From Aurantimonas sp. HBX-1 (lineage in GTDB: Bacteria > Pseudomonadota > Alphaproteobacteria > Rhizobiales > Rhizobiaceae), in the NCBI RefSeq assembly GCF_021391535.1, contig NZ_CP090066.1:2431501-2495500 (forward strand): a DNA stretch of 64,000 nt, written 5' to 3'. The notes beneath the pieces are model-generated. The model did no database searches. It was not told the DNA's origin and worked only from the letters and a program-made list of their open reading frames with translations. Shown here one piece after another: positions 26,098 to 35,360 of the stretch. The translations under genes and the position numbers were made by a program. Position 1 is the first letter of the stretch; the number at the start of each line of letters is the position of its first letter.

Positions 26098-27132
26098 TCA
26101 GTTCGTCGTGCCGGGGCGATAGATCTGGTCGAAGATGCCGCCATCACCGAAATGGTATGGCTGCGCCTTCACCCACCCGCCGAAGATCGGATCGTCGATC
26201 GAGATCAGGTCGACGTCCGGAAGGGCCTGCAACTCCTCTGCCGGTACGAGGTCGCGTTTCGCCGGACGGTAGAAGTGGCGGGCGGCGATCCGCTGTCCTT
26301 CCTCCGAGTACAGAAATTCGAGATAGGCCTGCGCCACCTCGCGCGTTCCCTTGGCATCGACATTGCCGTCGACCAGCGCCACGGGAGGCTCGGCAAGGAT
26401 CGAGGAAGGCGGCACCACGATGTCGAACTGGTCGTCGCCGAATTCGGCGCCCGCCAGATAGGCCTCGTTCTCCCACGCCAGCAGCACGTCGCCGATCTGG
26501 CGCTGCGCGAAGGTCGTCAGCGATCCGCGTGCGCCGGTGTCGAGAACCGGGACGCGCTTGTAGAGATCGGCGATGTAGGCCTTGATCTTCTCCTCGTCGC
26601 CGCCGAACGCGTCGTTTGCCCAGGCCCACGCCGCCAGGTAGTTCCAGCGTGCGCCGCCGGAGGTCTTCGGGTTGGGCGTGATGACCTCCACGTTGTCCTT
26701 CACCAGATCGCCCCAGTCCTTGATGTCTTTGGGATTACCCTTGCGGACCAGGAAGACGATGGTCGAGGTGTAGGGCGCGTTGTTGTTTTCGAGGCGGCCG
26801 CGCCAATCCTTCGGGATCTTGCCGGTCTTTTCCGCGATCGCGTCAATGTCGGCTTCCAGCGCCAGCGTCACGACATCGGCTTCCAGTCCGTCGATCACCG
26901 CGCGCGCCTGCTTGCCGGAACCGCCATGGGACTGCTGGATGGTGACCGTTTCGCCGGTCTGTTCCTTCCAGTGGGCGGCGAAGGCTTCGTTGTATTCCTT
27001 GTAGAGCTCTCGCGTCGGATCGTACGACACGTTGAGGAGCTGCGTGTCGGCGAAGGCCATCTGCGACCAGCCGAACGGGGTGGAGGCCGCGAGAGCGGCC
27101 GCGAGAAGCAGGGATCGTCGATTGAGCAGCAT
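26098..27132 (-). CDS. sbp: Periplasmic sulfate-binding protein
   Basis: The 344-residue protein has a signal peptide (MLLNRRSLLLAAALAASTP). The Sbp/CysP fold follows with NVSYDPTRELYKEYN, QSHGGSGKQARAVIDGL and NPKTSGGARWNYLAAWAWA, all of which are conserved ligand-site regions. It is about the usual length. A strong ribosome binding site (GGAGGTGAC) precedes the ATG at 27132. It is the first gene of the sulfate importer operon, and the AT-rich dyad at 27161-27172 sits just upstream. The gene could equally be called cysP; thiosulfate and sulfate binders cannot be separated by eye. Confidence 0.93.
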   Translation of the reverse strand: MLLNRRSLLLAAALAASTPFGWSQMAFADTQLLNVSYDPTRELYKEYNEAFAAHWKEQTGETVTIQQSHGGSGKQARAVIDGLEADVVTLALEADIDAIAEKTGKIPKDWRGRLENNNAPYTSTIVFLVRKGNPKDIKDWGDLVKDNVEVITPNPKTSGGARWNYLAAWAWANDAFGGDEEKIKAYIADLYKRVPVLDTGARGSLTTFAQRQIGDVLLAWENEAYLAGAEFGDDQFDIVVPPSSILAEPPVALVDGNVDAKGTREVAQAYLEFLYSEEGQRIAARHFYRPAKRDLVPAEELQALPDVDLISIDDPIFGGWVKAQPYHFGDGGIFDQIYRPGTTN

Positions 27133-27160
27133 GTGTCACCTCCGGGTTGGGAGACAAACT

Positions 27161-27172
27161 CTATCGGCATAG
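27161..27172. promoter_or_regulatory. Dyad CTAT-CGGC-ATAG upstream of sbp
   Basis: A short perfect inverted repeat lies 29 bases upstream of the sbp start and between the Rrf2 gene and the sulfate operon. It is a candidate for the control site of the Rrf2 protein encoded just upstream. The arms are only four bases long, so chance is possible. Confidence 0.3.
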
Positions 27173-27231
27173 TCGTGTATTAGAATGCAGCGACGTTCCA
27201 ATTTCAAGCCGGCAGGGGAAATGCCGTTCTA

Positions 27232-27681
27232 CTAGGCCGTCAGTGCGTGTGCTTCGCTGTCAGCGGCGCCGCCGATGCAGTCCGCGATGGTCGTGCCGTC
27301 GAGAACGTCGCGGGTCGCCGCCGCCACGCGGGCAAAGACGCGTCGCACCTCGCAACTCTTTTCCTCGCGGCAGTCCTCGCAACGGCGGTACGCCATGCGG
27401 CTGAGACAGGGGAGCGGGGCGATCGGACCGTCGACGATACGCAGCACAGCGCCGAAGGTGATCGTGTCGGGGCTCTTGAGCAACATGTAGCCCCCCGCCT
27501 TGCCCCGTCGGCTGACGACGATGCCATGGTGCTTCAGATCGAGAAGGATCTGCTCCAGGAATTTCTTCGGGATCCGCTGCTGTTCGGCAATTTGCGAGAT
27601 CATGAGGGTCTCGTCGCTGCCATGCGACTGGGCCAGGGCGATCAGCGCCCGGAGTGCGTATTTCGCCTTCTGTGAAATCAT
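27232..27681 (-). CDS. Rrf2-family regulator with cysteine cluster (second of two)
   Basis: The 149-residue protein has the Rrf2 HTH (MISQKAKYALRALIALAQ, ISQIAEQQRIPKKFLEQILL). It also has a cysteine segment PCLSRMAYRRCEDCREEKSC, close to the segment in the Rrf2 protein at 16486-16944. It lies 99 bp upstream of sbp on the same strand and is the likely regulator of the sulfate operon, by analogy with sulfur-sensing Rrf2 proteins such as CymR. CymR itself lacks these cysteines, so the signal sensed here could instead be Fe-S or redox state. Confidence 0.9.
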   Translation of the reverse strand: MISQKAKYALRALIALAQSHGSDETLMISQIAEQQRIPKKFLEQILLDLKHHGIVVSRRGKAGGYMLLKSPDTITFGAVLRIVDGPIAPLPCLSRMAYRRCEDCREEKSCEVRRVFARVAAATRDVLDGTTIADCIGGAADSEAHALTA

Positions 27682-27842
27682 CGTCTCGCTGTCTGCTTAC
27701 GGTCGGTAAAGCGGCATCCGGCTCGACATCGGCGCTTGCCCGTGGCGCTGCCAACCCCGGCAACTTCCCAGCCGCATTGTCGCTGAAGCTCGTTGTTCAT
27801 GCCGCCACGTTACCCTACTATCACAACTGGGTAGGTCGTGTA

Positions 27843-28352
27843 ATGTCAGATGCGAGCCTGAAAGCCGCGCCTTTGCGCGGATCGACGATCGAGCTTCCGG
27901 AACTGCCAGTTCCGGTCGGCATCCGGTGCTTGGCTTATCTCACAACCGGCCGATGGCGCCCACCCCCCTGCATCTGTCCAAGCGTCACGACGTTTGCCCA
28001 AGCGATGGTTCGCGAGGGCTGGATGTTGCGCGGCGCATGGCCTCGGAACTACGTGCTCTGGCGAAATGGCCGTACGATGCGGGAAGCACGCGTGCCTATG
28101 CTTGTCCTGCCTCTGGCCTTCGGGCGTCTTTCAGCCTTGCAGATCAACGTCTTCCTCGCCGTCGCGCTGACGGACGCACGTGCAAGGCTGGCAAACGGAT
28201 CGCAACGCGGATTGTCCGCGGACGGAAAGAACGCTCTCGCGACGATCATGGCCGCGATCGCATCCGATCTTTGGATCACCGTCGCGGATCCTCATCGGCT
28301 GCATGGGGAAGCGTCAGCCTATCTGGAATCTCATGGGGGGATGATGAGGTAA
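27843..28352 (+). CDS. Hypothetical protein
   Basis: The 169-residue product from ATG 27843 has mixed, protein-like composition with no signal peptide. It includes a Trp/Arg-rich middle (EGWMLRGAWPRNYVLWRNGR) and a helical C-terminal half. I recognise no family. A second long frame overlaps it on the same strand, but that one is Arg/Ser-rich and begins without a ribosome binding site. The gene lies between the Rrf2 gene (divergent) and the integrase and may have come with the integrase. Confidence 0.45.
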   Translation: MSDASLKAAPLRGSTIELPELPVPVGIRCLAYLTTGRWRPPPCICPSVTTFAQAMVREGWMLRGAWPRNYVLWRNGRTMREARVPMLVLPLAFGRLSALQINVFLAVALTDARARLANGSQRGLSADGKNALATIMAAIASDLWITVADPHRLHGEASAYLESHGGMMR

Positions 28353-28770
28353 AACCTGCAATCATCACCCTGCCCCAGCCGCAATGTGACCGATCCGCCA
28401 GGTCTCGAAACCCGGGCCTTGCTGGAAACCCCTGGTTGCCACCACGCCACGCGTCCTCCATCCCGATGAAAAGTCCTGACGAGATCGGCGGCGCGACAGC
28501 ATGGCTACACCACGTCGGGGAACACGACACCGGAACGCGTCCCGCGGTCTCCGGCCGACATCCGGCGTCCGAGGAACTGCGCTGGGCGTCTGCGCAGCCT
28601 TCTCGTAGACGCACTGAGATTACTCCGCGAGCGTCCGGCCCGGCGGTCGTTTCTCACAATCGCTGCTTCGAAGCGGACCGTCCGCAAACCACCCGGCCAA
28701 GCCATAGGAACGGCTGCGACAGGATCCTCGAAGCGGCCGTTCCCAATGAGGGTATCTGAGCCTGCCGGCG
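28353..28770. other. Intergenic stretch, no gene seen
   Basis: These 418 bases between the hypothetical gene and the integrase hold several overlapping open frames with shadow-like composition and no ribosome binding site. No repeat, attachment site or RNA structure was recognised. Confidence 0.35.
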
Positions 28771-29402
28771 CTACACTTCGGTGCCCTCAGCGAGCGTCAG
28801 TGCGTCCTCGACATCGACCCCGAGTAACGCACCGTGCTCTCGATCTTCGTGTGGCCGAGCAAAATCTGAACCGCCCGCAGGTTGCCCGTCGCCTTGTAGA
28901 TGATGGACGCTTTCGTCCGTCTGAGCGAATGCGTCCCGTAGTCTTCCTTCCGCAGGCCGATCGCTGTCACCCACTCGTCCACCAGACGGGCGTACTGCCG
29001 CGTACTCAGATGGGTCGTATGATCGATGCGGCTTGGGAAGGCATAGTCGTCAATGGTTCCGCAACGTCGCTCCAGCCATGCCAGAAGGCTTGACCGTGCC
29101 GCCTCCAGAAGCTCGAACTGCACGGGCCGCTTCGTCTTTCGCTGCACGACGATCGCCCGCGCCCGGATGCGTCCGCCCGAGACAAGGTCGCCGATCTTGA
29201 CCTTCAAAACGTCGCAGCCGCGCAGCTTGCTGTCGATCGCCAGATCAAAGAGGGCTCGGTCCCGCAGCCTACCCTCGTGGTCGAGCCAGAAGCGGATAGC
29301 CCGAACCTGCTGCGGCTTCAGTGCCCGTTTGGCACCAACGGTGCGTCCGGCGTTCCATGCCCTGCGCACGCTGGCGACCGGATCGAATGGCGAATGTCCC
29401 AT
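28771..29402 (-). pseudogene. Tyrosine recombinase/integrase, frameshifted near its 3' end
   Basis: The main frame (29402 to a stop at 28797) gives 201 residues of a compact integrase: RALFDLAIDSKLRGCDVLKV (catalytic Arg), THSLRRTKASIIY (His-x-x-Arg), LGHTKIESTVRY (His and the nucleophile Tyr). Directly after the Tyr the frame reads SGSMSRTH and stops. One frame over, the sequence continues GVDVEDALTLAEGTEV and stops at 28771, as in intact relatives. A single lost base in the codon after Tyr explains this. All catalytic residues survive, so some activity is conceivable. There is no N-terminal SAM-like core-binding domain, as is usual for this short family. Confidence 0.8.
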
Positions 29403-29534
29403 TGTCGTTCTCCTACGGCCAGGATGGCCGATAGGGAGTGTGCTGCTGTTCGAGCGCCACAGAACTTGGGGCCGAAAGCGGACTGGCTGCTTCGGGGCAC
29501 GGCGTTGAGAAAGCCGCCGTTCTGGTCCCGATAC

Positions 29535-30956
29535 TCACAAGCCAATCAAGTCTGCCTGCTTCCGATAAAGCGTCATCACTTCCAGCGGGAAGCGGAAGGC
29601 GGTGAAGAAGTCGTCGATCCGGTAACCCGGAGCGTTTCGGTGGACGATGGCAGCATAGGATCGCGCCAGTTCGAGCCGATTGGCGGCGGCAAGGCACAAG
29701 GCGGCGATAACCTGGATATGGACGTGGGCGTTTGGACGCGAGGCGGCGCTGACGGCGGCGTCCGCTGCCCCTTCGAATGCGCCGAGTCGGAACAGCGCCA
29801 TCGCGCGAGCTCCGAGCATGCCAAAGAGCAGCGGGTCGAACGGGCTCAGCTCTCGTGCGTGGTCGGAGGCGGTAACCGCGGCCTCCGCGTCACCCGACTG
29901 GCAGGTGACGAAGGCAAGCGCGTAGTGACCCATGGAAAAGCTCGGGCTGAGGTCCACTGAGGTCCGCAGCTCCGAAACGGCTCCGCCGTCACTGCCGGCA
30001 AGCCAGAGCGCACGGCCCATCGCCCAGTGCGCCGTAGGGTCACGTTCGTCCGCCGCAAGGCTGAGCCCGGCCGTCTTGAGCGCGCGCTCCGCTTCCTGCT
30101 GCCGGTCCTGAGGTCGGAGCAGGAATGCATTCTGAAAATGCGTGAAAGAAAGGCCGGCATGGGCACGCGCATAGGTCGGATCCATATCGGCAGCCTCGCG
30201 AAACAGCGCCTGCGCGCGATCGTTGTCCTCTCGGGTGAAGCGGTACATGTGCCAGAGCCCACGGTGGAAGCTCGCCCAAGCACCCAGCGACTCCGGATGG
30301 TTCAGGAGCGCCCGATTGCGCTCGGAAATCTCGATCTCGCTAGCCAGCGCTCCGACGATCTTCAGCCCGATCTGGTCCAAGGCCTCGAAGAGCTCGGGCC
30401 CGCCGAAGTTGAACCGCTCCGCCCAGAGGATATCTCCCGAGCGCGTCTCGACGAGCTGAACTGCGATCGAGACCCGGTCCTTTGTGCCCGTGACCGAGCC
30501 CGTCGCCAGGTAGTCGACACCAAGCAGGCGTCCCGCCTCGTGGTCGGCGATCCCGCGTTCTGCCAGAGTGAAGACCGAGCCGCGCGCCGTCACGCGCACC
30601 GCACGCAGCTTCGCCAGTCCGGCAATGATATCCTGTACTAGCCCCTGCGCCAGCGCGCCGCGCTGCGCACAGGCGCCCTGGAACGGCATGATGGCGATCG
30701 ACGCCCTCCGGCCGGGGACGGCCCGCACTTCTTCGACCGCAAGAGTAGCAGCAGTGCCCGCATGCTCCAGCGTTCGAAGGAGGGCGATCTTGGAGGACAC
30801 CCCGAGCTTTCGGTAGATCGTACCGATATGGGTACGCACCGTCGCTGGTGCGATGAAGAGCCGCGTGCCGATGTCACGGTAGCTGGCGCCGCCCGCATAG
30901 GCGGCGGCGATCTCGCGCTCGCGGCGAGTCAGCTCCTTTGCGTCGGATGGCTGCAT
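29535..30956 (-). CDS. LuxR-HTH / TolB-like / TPR transcriptional regulator
   Basis: From ATG 30956 the product is 473 residues. A LuxR-type HTH comes first (LTRREREIAAAYAGGASYRDIG, then IAPATVRTHIGTIYRKLGV, residues 8-65). A TolB/FlgO-like domain of the kind found in class III cyclases and CadC-like regulators follows (SIAIMPFQG to DILWAERF, about 85-220). The rest is a TPR-rich helical part. No receiver domain is present. It is divergent from the methyltransferase gene, 146 bp away, and is a plausible regulator of it. The signal is not evident. Confidence 0.85.
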   Translation of the reverse strand: MQPSDAKELTRREREIAAAYAGGASYRDIGTRLFIAPATVRTHIGTIYRKLGVSSKIALLRTLEHAGTAATLAVEEVRAVPGRRASIAIMPFQGACAQRGALAQGLVQDIIAGLAKLRAVRVTARGSVFTLAERGIADHEAGRLLGVDYLATGSVTGTKDRVSIAVQLVETRSGDILWAERFNFGGPELFEALDQIGLKIVGALASEIEISERNRALLNHPESLGAWASFHRGLWHMYRFTREDNDRAQALFREAADMDPTYARAHAGLSFTHFQNAFLLRPQDRQQEAERALKTAGLSLAADERDPTAHWAMGRALWLAGSDGGAVSELRTSVDLSPSFSMGHYALAFVTCQSGDAEAAVTASDHARELSPFDPLLFGMLGARAMALFRLGAFEGAADAAVSAASRPNAHVHIQVIAALCLAAANRLELARSYAAIVHRNAPGYRIDDFFTAFRFPLEVMTLYRKQADLIGL

Positions 30957-31102
30957 CGCACGCCCGCCACTCCCTCGGCACGGGCAGTGTCGATAATAGC
31001 AAAATACAGCATATGCATCACGCGAAATACGGCAGACGTCCGATACCCGTTGCGACCTCCCGCGCGCATCTTCAGGCCTTCTCATTTGGGAAGGAGAAGA
31101 TC

Positions 31103-31945
31103 ATGTCCTCCATCGAATCCGTTTTGACCGAAACGACGTCCCCGCCCGACCTTGTAGCTCTCAAGGCGCGCCAGCAGGCGATGTGGGCAGCGGGCGATTA
31201 TACTGTGGTAGGAACCACGCTCCAGATCGTCGGCGAGCGCCTCTGCGAGGCGGTCGACCTGCGTGCCGGCGAGCGCGTCCTCGACGTCGCCGCCGGCAAT
31301 GGCAACGCGTCGCTTGCGGCCGCCCGGCGTTTCGCCGACGTGACCTCTACCGACTACGTAGCAGCGCTGCTCGACGCGGCCGGCCGGCGGGCTGCCGCGG
31401 ACGGGCTGGCGCTGGACCTACGGGTGGCAGACGCCGAGGAGCTACCCTTCGCCGACGCTGCGTTCGACGTGGTGCTCTCGACCTTTGGCGTCATGTTCAC
31501 GGCCGATCATCACGCTGCCGCGCGAGAACTCCTGCGCGTGGTGCGTCCGGGGGGGCGCGTCGGGCTCGCGAACTGGACGCCCGAAGGCTTCATCGGCCGG
31601 CTCTTTGCCACCATCGGCAAGCACGTCTCACCGCCGCCAGGAGCGAAGTCGCCAGCCGTCTGGGGCACGCAAGGCTGGATCGACCAGGAATTTGCGACGC
31701 GAGCCCTCAGGATCACGGTGACGCGGCAGACTTTTGTCTTCCGCTACCGCTCACCCGAGCACTGGCTCGAGGTCTTCCGGACTTGGTACGGTCCTCTCCT
31801 CAAGGCCTTCGCGGCGCTGGATGAGGCGGGGAAGGTAGCACTGTCACGCGACATCCTCGCCCTCATCGACGCTTACAACACTTCCGGGGACGGGACCGTG
31901 GTGGTTCCGGCTGAGTATCTTGAGATAGTCATCCAGCGCGCCTGA
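31103..31945 (+). CDS. Class I SAM-dependent methyltransferase (UbiE/Methyltransf_11 type)
   Basis: The 280-residue protein binds S-adenosylmethionine through motif I VLDVAAGNGNAS (about residue 53). It continues with an acidic loop (TSTDYVAALLDAAG), motif ADAEELPFADAAFDVV and motif RVVRPGGRVGLANW. This is the small-molecule methyltransferase pattern of the UbiE/Methyltransf_11 group. The substrate is unknown. AAGGAGAAG precedes the ATG. The adjacent divergent LuxR/TPR regulator may control it. Confidence 0.9.
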   Translation: MSSIESVLTETTSPPDLVALKARQQAMWAAGDYTVVGTTLQIVGERLCEAVDLRAGERVLDVAAGNGNASLAAARRFADVTSTDYVAALLDAAGRRAAADGLALDLRVADAEELPFADAAFDVVLSTFGVMFTADHHAAARELLRVVRPGGRVGLANWTPEGFIGRLFATIGKHVSPPPGAKSPAVWGTQGWIDQEFATRALRITVTRQTFVFRYRSPEHWLEVFRTWYGPLLKAFAALDEAGKVALSRDILALIDAYNTSGDGTVVVPAEYLEIVIQRA

Positions 31946-32120
31946 TCCCGAACAGCCGAAGACGCGCGCGATCGGGGCAGAAGCGATGGGCCGTAAGCTG
32001 ACATTCTGCCTATAGGGTATATACGCAAGAACCAGCGGCCGGCGAACACCACCGGCGGCGTGCGCCTCGGACAGAGATCCACTCTTAGGTGCTGCGTCCG
32101 CGGTGGGGGCTACGGGAAGG

Positions 32121-33242
32121 CTACTTCAGTTTGTACGCCGCCGACTCAGAATGGAAGCGACCTCGGTAGCGCAGCATCGTCTCCTTGATCCAGTGGCCAT
32201 ACTGCGTCGGCGTCTCCCAGTCCGGCTCGATGAGGGCCGGGGTCCATTCCGGGTGCCAGCACCAGGCTGTCCAATGCAGCCCGCGCGCTTCGATGAACTG
32301 CCGCAGGAACGTTTCGCCGAAGCCTGCGGCATCGCCGCGGAGATGGGTTTCTCGGCCTCCGAAACCCCATTCCGTGACGATCACTGGGCGGTTTTCCGGG
32401 AGGCCGGCGAGAAGCCGATCGAGTTCTGAGAAGCCTCCGGCGACCGTCGACGGGTAGACGTGCCAGGAATAGGCCGTATTGCCATCGTCCAGCGGGTCTT
32501 CGGCTATGCCGGTGAGGTCGCTGGCGAAGTTGCCGCCCGTCGCGAGGACCAGGTTCGCAGCATATTTGCGCACCCGCGCGACCAGCGAGCCGAATATCGG
32601 CCGCAGTTCCGCCCAATCACGTCCCCACGGCGAGGGAACCCGGCTGTTCTCGAGGCGCACCGGTTCGTTCCACAACTCGAACATCACGCCTTGGTCGGCG
32701 CCGAAGCGGATCGCCATGATCTCCCAGAAGGATCCCGCGAGCGCGAGATCGCAGTCATAGGCATCGGCGGGCAGACCCCAGCCCGGTTCCGGTTCGAACC
32801 GCTTCCCGTCCGGCCAGCCGATGGCGTGCCAGTCGATGATCACGAACTGTCCTTCGGAGCGGGCGCCCACCACCTCCTGTTCGAGTGCATCCATCATTCG
32901 CCGCGGCTCCCGTCGCCACAGGCCTGGGTGGACGCTGAGGCGGACAGTATTCGATCCCCAGTCGCGCCGCAGCAGTGCATAGTCGTTGACCGGTCGCGCG
33001 GCCCGGACAAGGAGGGGATCGCCGACTGCGACCCCACGTAACGCGACATCCTCGCCACCGAGAGTCAACCGTGCCCCGCCCACCGCCAGACCTTCTGGAG
33101 TGGCTCCGGTCAACCCCGAGGTCTCCCCTGGTGCCGACAAGGCCGGCGCCGCCAGGGCAGCGACGCCCAGCGCGAGAAGACGCCGGCGCGACAGGGGGGG
33201 CTGCCGTGAAAGCCGGTCATCGCGGTTGGCCGAAGGACACAA
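32121..33242 (-). CDS. Glycoside hydrolase family 5 (cellulase-like), Tat-exported
   Basis: The 373-residue protein begins with a polar stretch and SRRRLLALGVAALAAPALS, a twin-arginine-type signal. The GH5 barrel has the acid/base Glu in FELWNEP (about residue 194) and the nucleophile Glu in VTEWGFGG (about residue 292). Other GH5 features are NTVRLSVHPG, VIIDWHAIGW and TAYSWHVYP. It would cut beta-1,4- or mixed beta-glucans in the periplasm. The start is uncertain: TTG at 33242 is the only start ahead of the Tat motif. It borders the polysaccharide synthase locus, where such hydrolases typically trim the nascent chain. Confidence 0.85.
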   Translation of the reverse strand: MCPSANRDDRLSRQPPLSRRRLLALGVAALAAPALSAPGETSGLTGATPEGLAVGGARLTLGGEDVALRGVAVGDPLLVRAARPVNDYALLRRDWGSNTVRLSVHPGLWRREPRRMMDALEQEVVGARSEGQFVIIDWHAIGWPDGKRFEPEPGWGLPADAYDCDLALAGSFWEIMAIRFGADQGVMFELWNEPVRLENSRVPSPWGRDWAELRPIFGSLVARVRKYAANLVLATGGNFASDLTGIAEDPLDDGNTAYSWHVYPSTVAGGFSELDRLLAGLPENRPVIVTEWGFGGRETHLRGDAAGFGETFLRQFIEARGLHWTAWCWHPEWTPALIEPDWETPTQYGHWIKETMLRYRGRFHSESAAYKLK

Positions 33243-33374
33243 AGGACGCTCACATGATCTCGCTTCTGACGGTCGACAGACTAGATTGGTGAGTTCTCAG
33301 GCCCTGGAAAGACAATCGTTAAAAATTGAATCTTAAGCCGAATTGGCAGTCAAAGAAGATCAATCTGGGAAGAA

Positions 33375-35360
33375 ATGAAGATACGGCACATCCTACTGCT
33401 CCCCGCGCTGGCACTTGGTCTGATGTTGCTCCTCGTGGTCCTGACCCGGATCTCTGTCGAGGTGAGGCACCTCCGGGACGAACGCCAGCTGACGGCTTCC
33501 AACGCCGTACGTCAGGAACTCCTGCTGGTTGCCGCCGCTCTCGCATCCGAACGAACGGCAACGTATCTCTCGCTCCGGGATCCGGAGATCGTCAGCGATC
33601 TGGAGGGAGAACGCGAGGCGGTGGATATTACCAGCACCGCCTTAACGAGAACGCTGCGGGCGGTGGAGGACGTTCTTCCCCAGGCCCGCGCAGCGATCGA
33701 CGAAGCGGCGCGGTTGCTGGATGTGCTGCAGGCGGCTCGGAAACAAGTGGCGACCTCGCGGCTTTCAGCCGACGAGGGCGAGCGGCTGCGCGCGTCGCGC
33801 GTCTGGTTCGAAACCATCAGCGGGATCGTGGAGCAGACGCAAGCGCTGCGCCTTTCGCTCCTGCGGCAGGACATCAGGCAGGACCCGATCATTCGGACGG
33901 AAGGTCGGCTGCGCTATTTCGGCAGCATATTGTCGGAAACGATATCGCAAAGCGAAGCGCTCATAGCCGCCTCTCTGAAAGAGACACAGACTACGCCGCC
34001 GTGGGTGATCGAGCGCGTGGAGCGGAACTTCGGACGCAGCGGGCTGGCCAACGATCTGATTGCCGCCGAGCAGGCAATGCTGCTGGAAGACGGTCAGCGA
34101 CGGCCGATCGAGCCTTTGGCGCAGGATTACCTGGAAGCGCTGTCTGCGGTGGTCGCCGATCTCCGGCAACCGGCGAGGGATCGACGGGTCGCGATGTCGG
34201 GAGAAGACTGGGTCCGGACCAGCGAGCGCGCGCTGGCGCAGATCAACGGGTTTCAACAATTCTTCCTCGCTTCCTCTCGTGACCGGCTTGCGAGCCAGTT
34301 GAGATATGTTCGCGCCTCGCTTCTCTTCTGGCTTGCGGTCATGGGAATCGGTCTGCTTGCCGTCGCTCTGACCGTCGTGGCCGTTCGGAATCGGGTGGCG
34401 GCGCCTCTGGAAAAAATGATCGCCGCCATGGAGCGTTTGGCCCACAACGACCTGCGGACGCCGTTGCCGCAGTTGCGCCATCAGGACGAGTTCGCGGCCA
34501 TGAGCGACGCGCTTCAGGTTTTCAAAAAGAATGCCATACGCAGGGAGACGCTGCAGCATAACCGTAACCGTATGCTGGCGCGGCTGAAGGAGACCTATCG
34601 CACCCTGAGGGAAGACCTGCGGGCTGCCGCCGCCATACAGACAACCCTCCTGCCCCGAGCTGCGACGATCGGCGACGTCGGATACAGCGGGCTCTACCTG
34701 CCCGCGAGCGTCGTAGCAGGCGACACGTTCAACGTGCTGGACCAGGAACAGGGCCGCGTGGGCTTCTTCCAGGTCGACGTGGCCGGCCACGGTGCGCCGG
34801 CGGCATTGGGGTCGGTGGTCTCCCACCACACGCTGTCGCAGTTCTTGCTGAAGAAGAAGCAGCCCGGCAGGCTGGCCCAGATCGCGGCAGAGATCCATCG
34901 CGACTGGCCGCAGGATCTTCCCTACTTCACCATGATCCTGGGAGAGGTCGACATGGGCTGCGACACGATCAGCCTGGTCCAGGCGGGCCATCCTTCCCCC
35001 ATCCTCGTCAGGGCGGGCGAGGCGTCTCCTTCGGCGCTCGGCGACGGCGGCTTCCCGGTCGGCCTCGTGCCGGAAGCGGACTACGACGTGCTGACGGTGC
35101 CTTTCGGCCGGGGAGATCGATTGCTGATCTATTCCGACGGCGTCATCGAAGCGACCGATCCGGCAGGACACGCATTCGGCGGCGAGTCGCTCGAGGAGAT
35201 CGTCAGGCAGAACACTACGGCCCCTGCCGATCAACTCCTCGCGGCCATCATGTCGAGACTGCGTGCATGGCGACATGGAGCGGGTTTCGAGGACGACGTC
35301 AGCATGCTGATCGTCGAGCGCACGAGAATTGAAGGGAGACTCAATCATGCTCAAGTCTGA
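33375..35360 (+). CDS. Membrane-bound PP2C-type serine phosphatase (RsbU/SpoIIE family) with HAMP
   Basis: The 661-residue protein has a transmembrane helix at about 5-24, a periplasmic sensor region to about 310, a second helix (316-337) and a HAMP domain. A short coiled coil leads to a PP2C domain (about 420-650). Metal-binding and catalytic motifs are present: GDTFNV, FQVDVAGHGAPAALGS, RLLIYSDGVIEA and FEDDVSMLIV. It would dephosphorylate the STAS protein encoded next. Its last codons overlap the STAS gene by 14 bases. The order phosphatase-STAS-kinase is that of partner-switching modules, such as bgrUVW of S. meliloti. Confidence 0.92.
   Translation: MKIRHILLLPALALGLMLLLVVLTRISVEVRHLRDERQLTASNAVRQELLLVAAALASERTATYLSLRDPEIVSDLEGEREAVDITSTALTRTLRAVEDVLPQARAAIDEAARLLDVLQAARKQVATSRLSADEGERLRASRVWFETISGIVEQTQALRLSLLRQDIRQDPIIRTEGRLRYFGSILSETISQSEALIAASLKETQTTPPWVIERVERNFGRSGLANDLIAAEQAMLLEDGQRRPIEPLAQDYLEALSAVVADLRQPARDRRVAMSGEDWVRTSERALAQINGFQQFFLASSRDRLASQLRYVRASLLFWLAVMGIGLLAVALTVVAVRNRVAAPLEKMIAAMERLAHNDLRTPLPQLRHQDEFAAMSDALQVFKKNAIRRETLQHNRNRMLARLKETYRTLREDLRAAAAIQTTLLPRAATIGDVGYSGLYLPASVVAGDTFNVLDQEQGRVGFFQVDVAGHGAPAALGSVVSHHTLSQFLLKKKQPGRLAQIAAEIHRDWPQDLPYFTMILGEVDMGCDTISLVQAGHPSPILVRAGEASPSALGDGGFPVGLVPEADYDVLTVPFGRGDRLLIYSDGVIEATDPAGHAFGGESLEEIVRQNTTAPADQLLAAIMSRLRAWRHGAGFEDDVSMLIVERTRIEGRLNHAQV

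Noticed and set aside
27926..28759. 277-codon plus-strand frame overlapping the hypothetical gene at 27843-28352
   Set aside because: No ribosome binding site, Arg/Ser-rich, and the overlapping frame has better composition.
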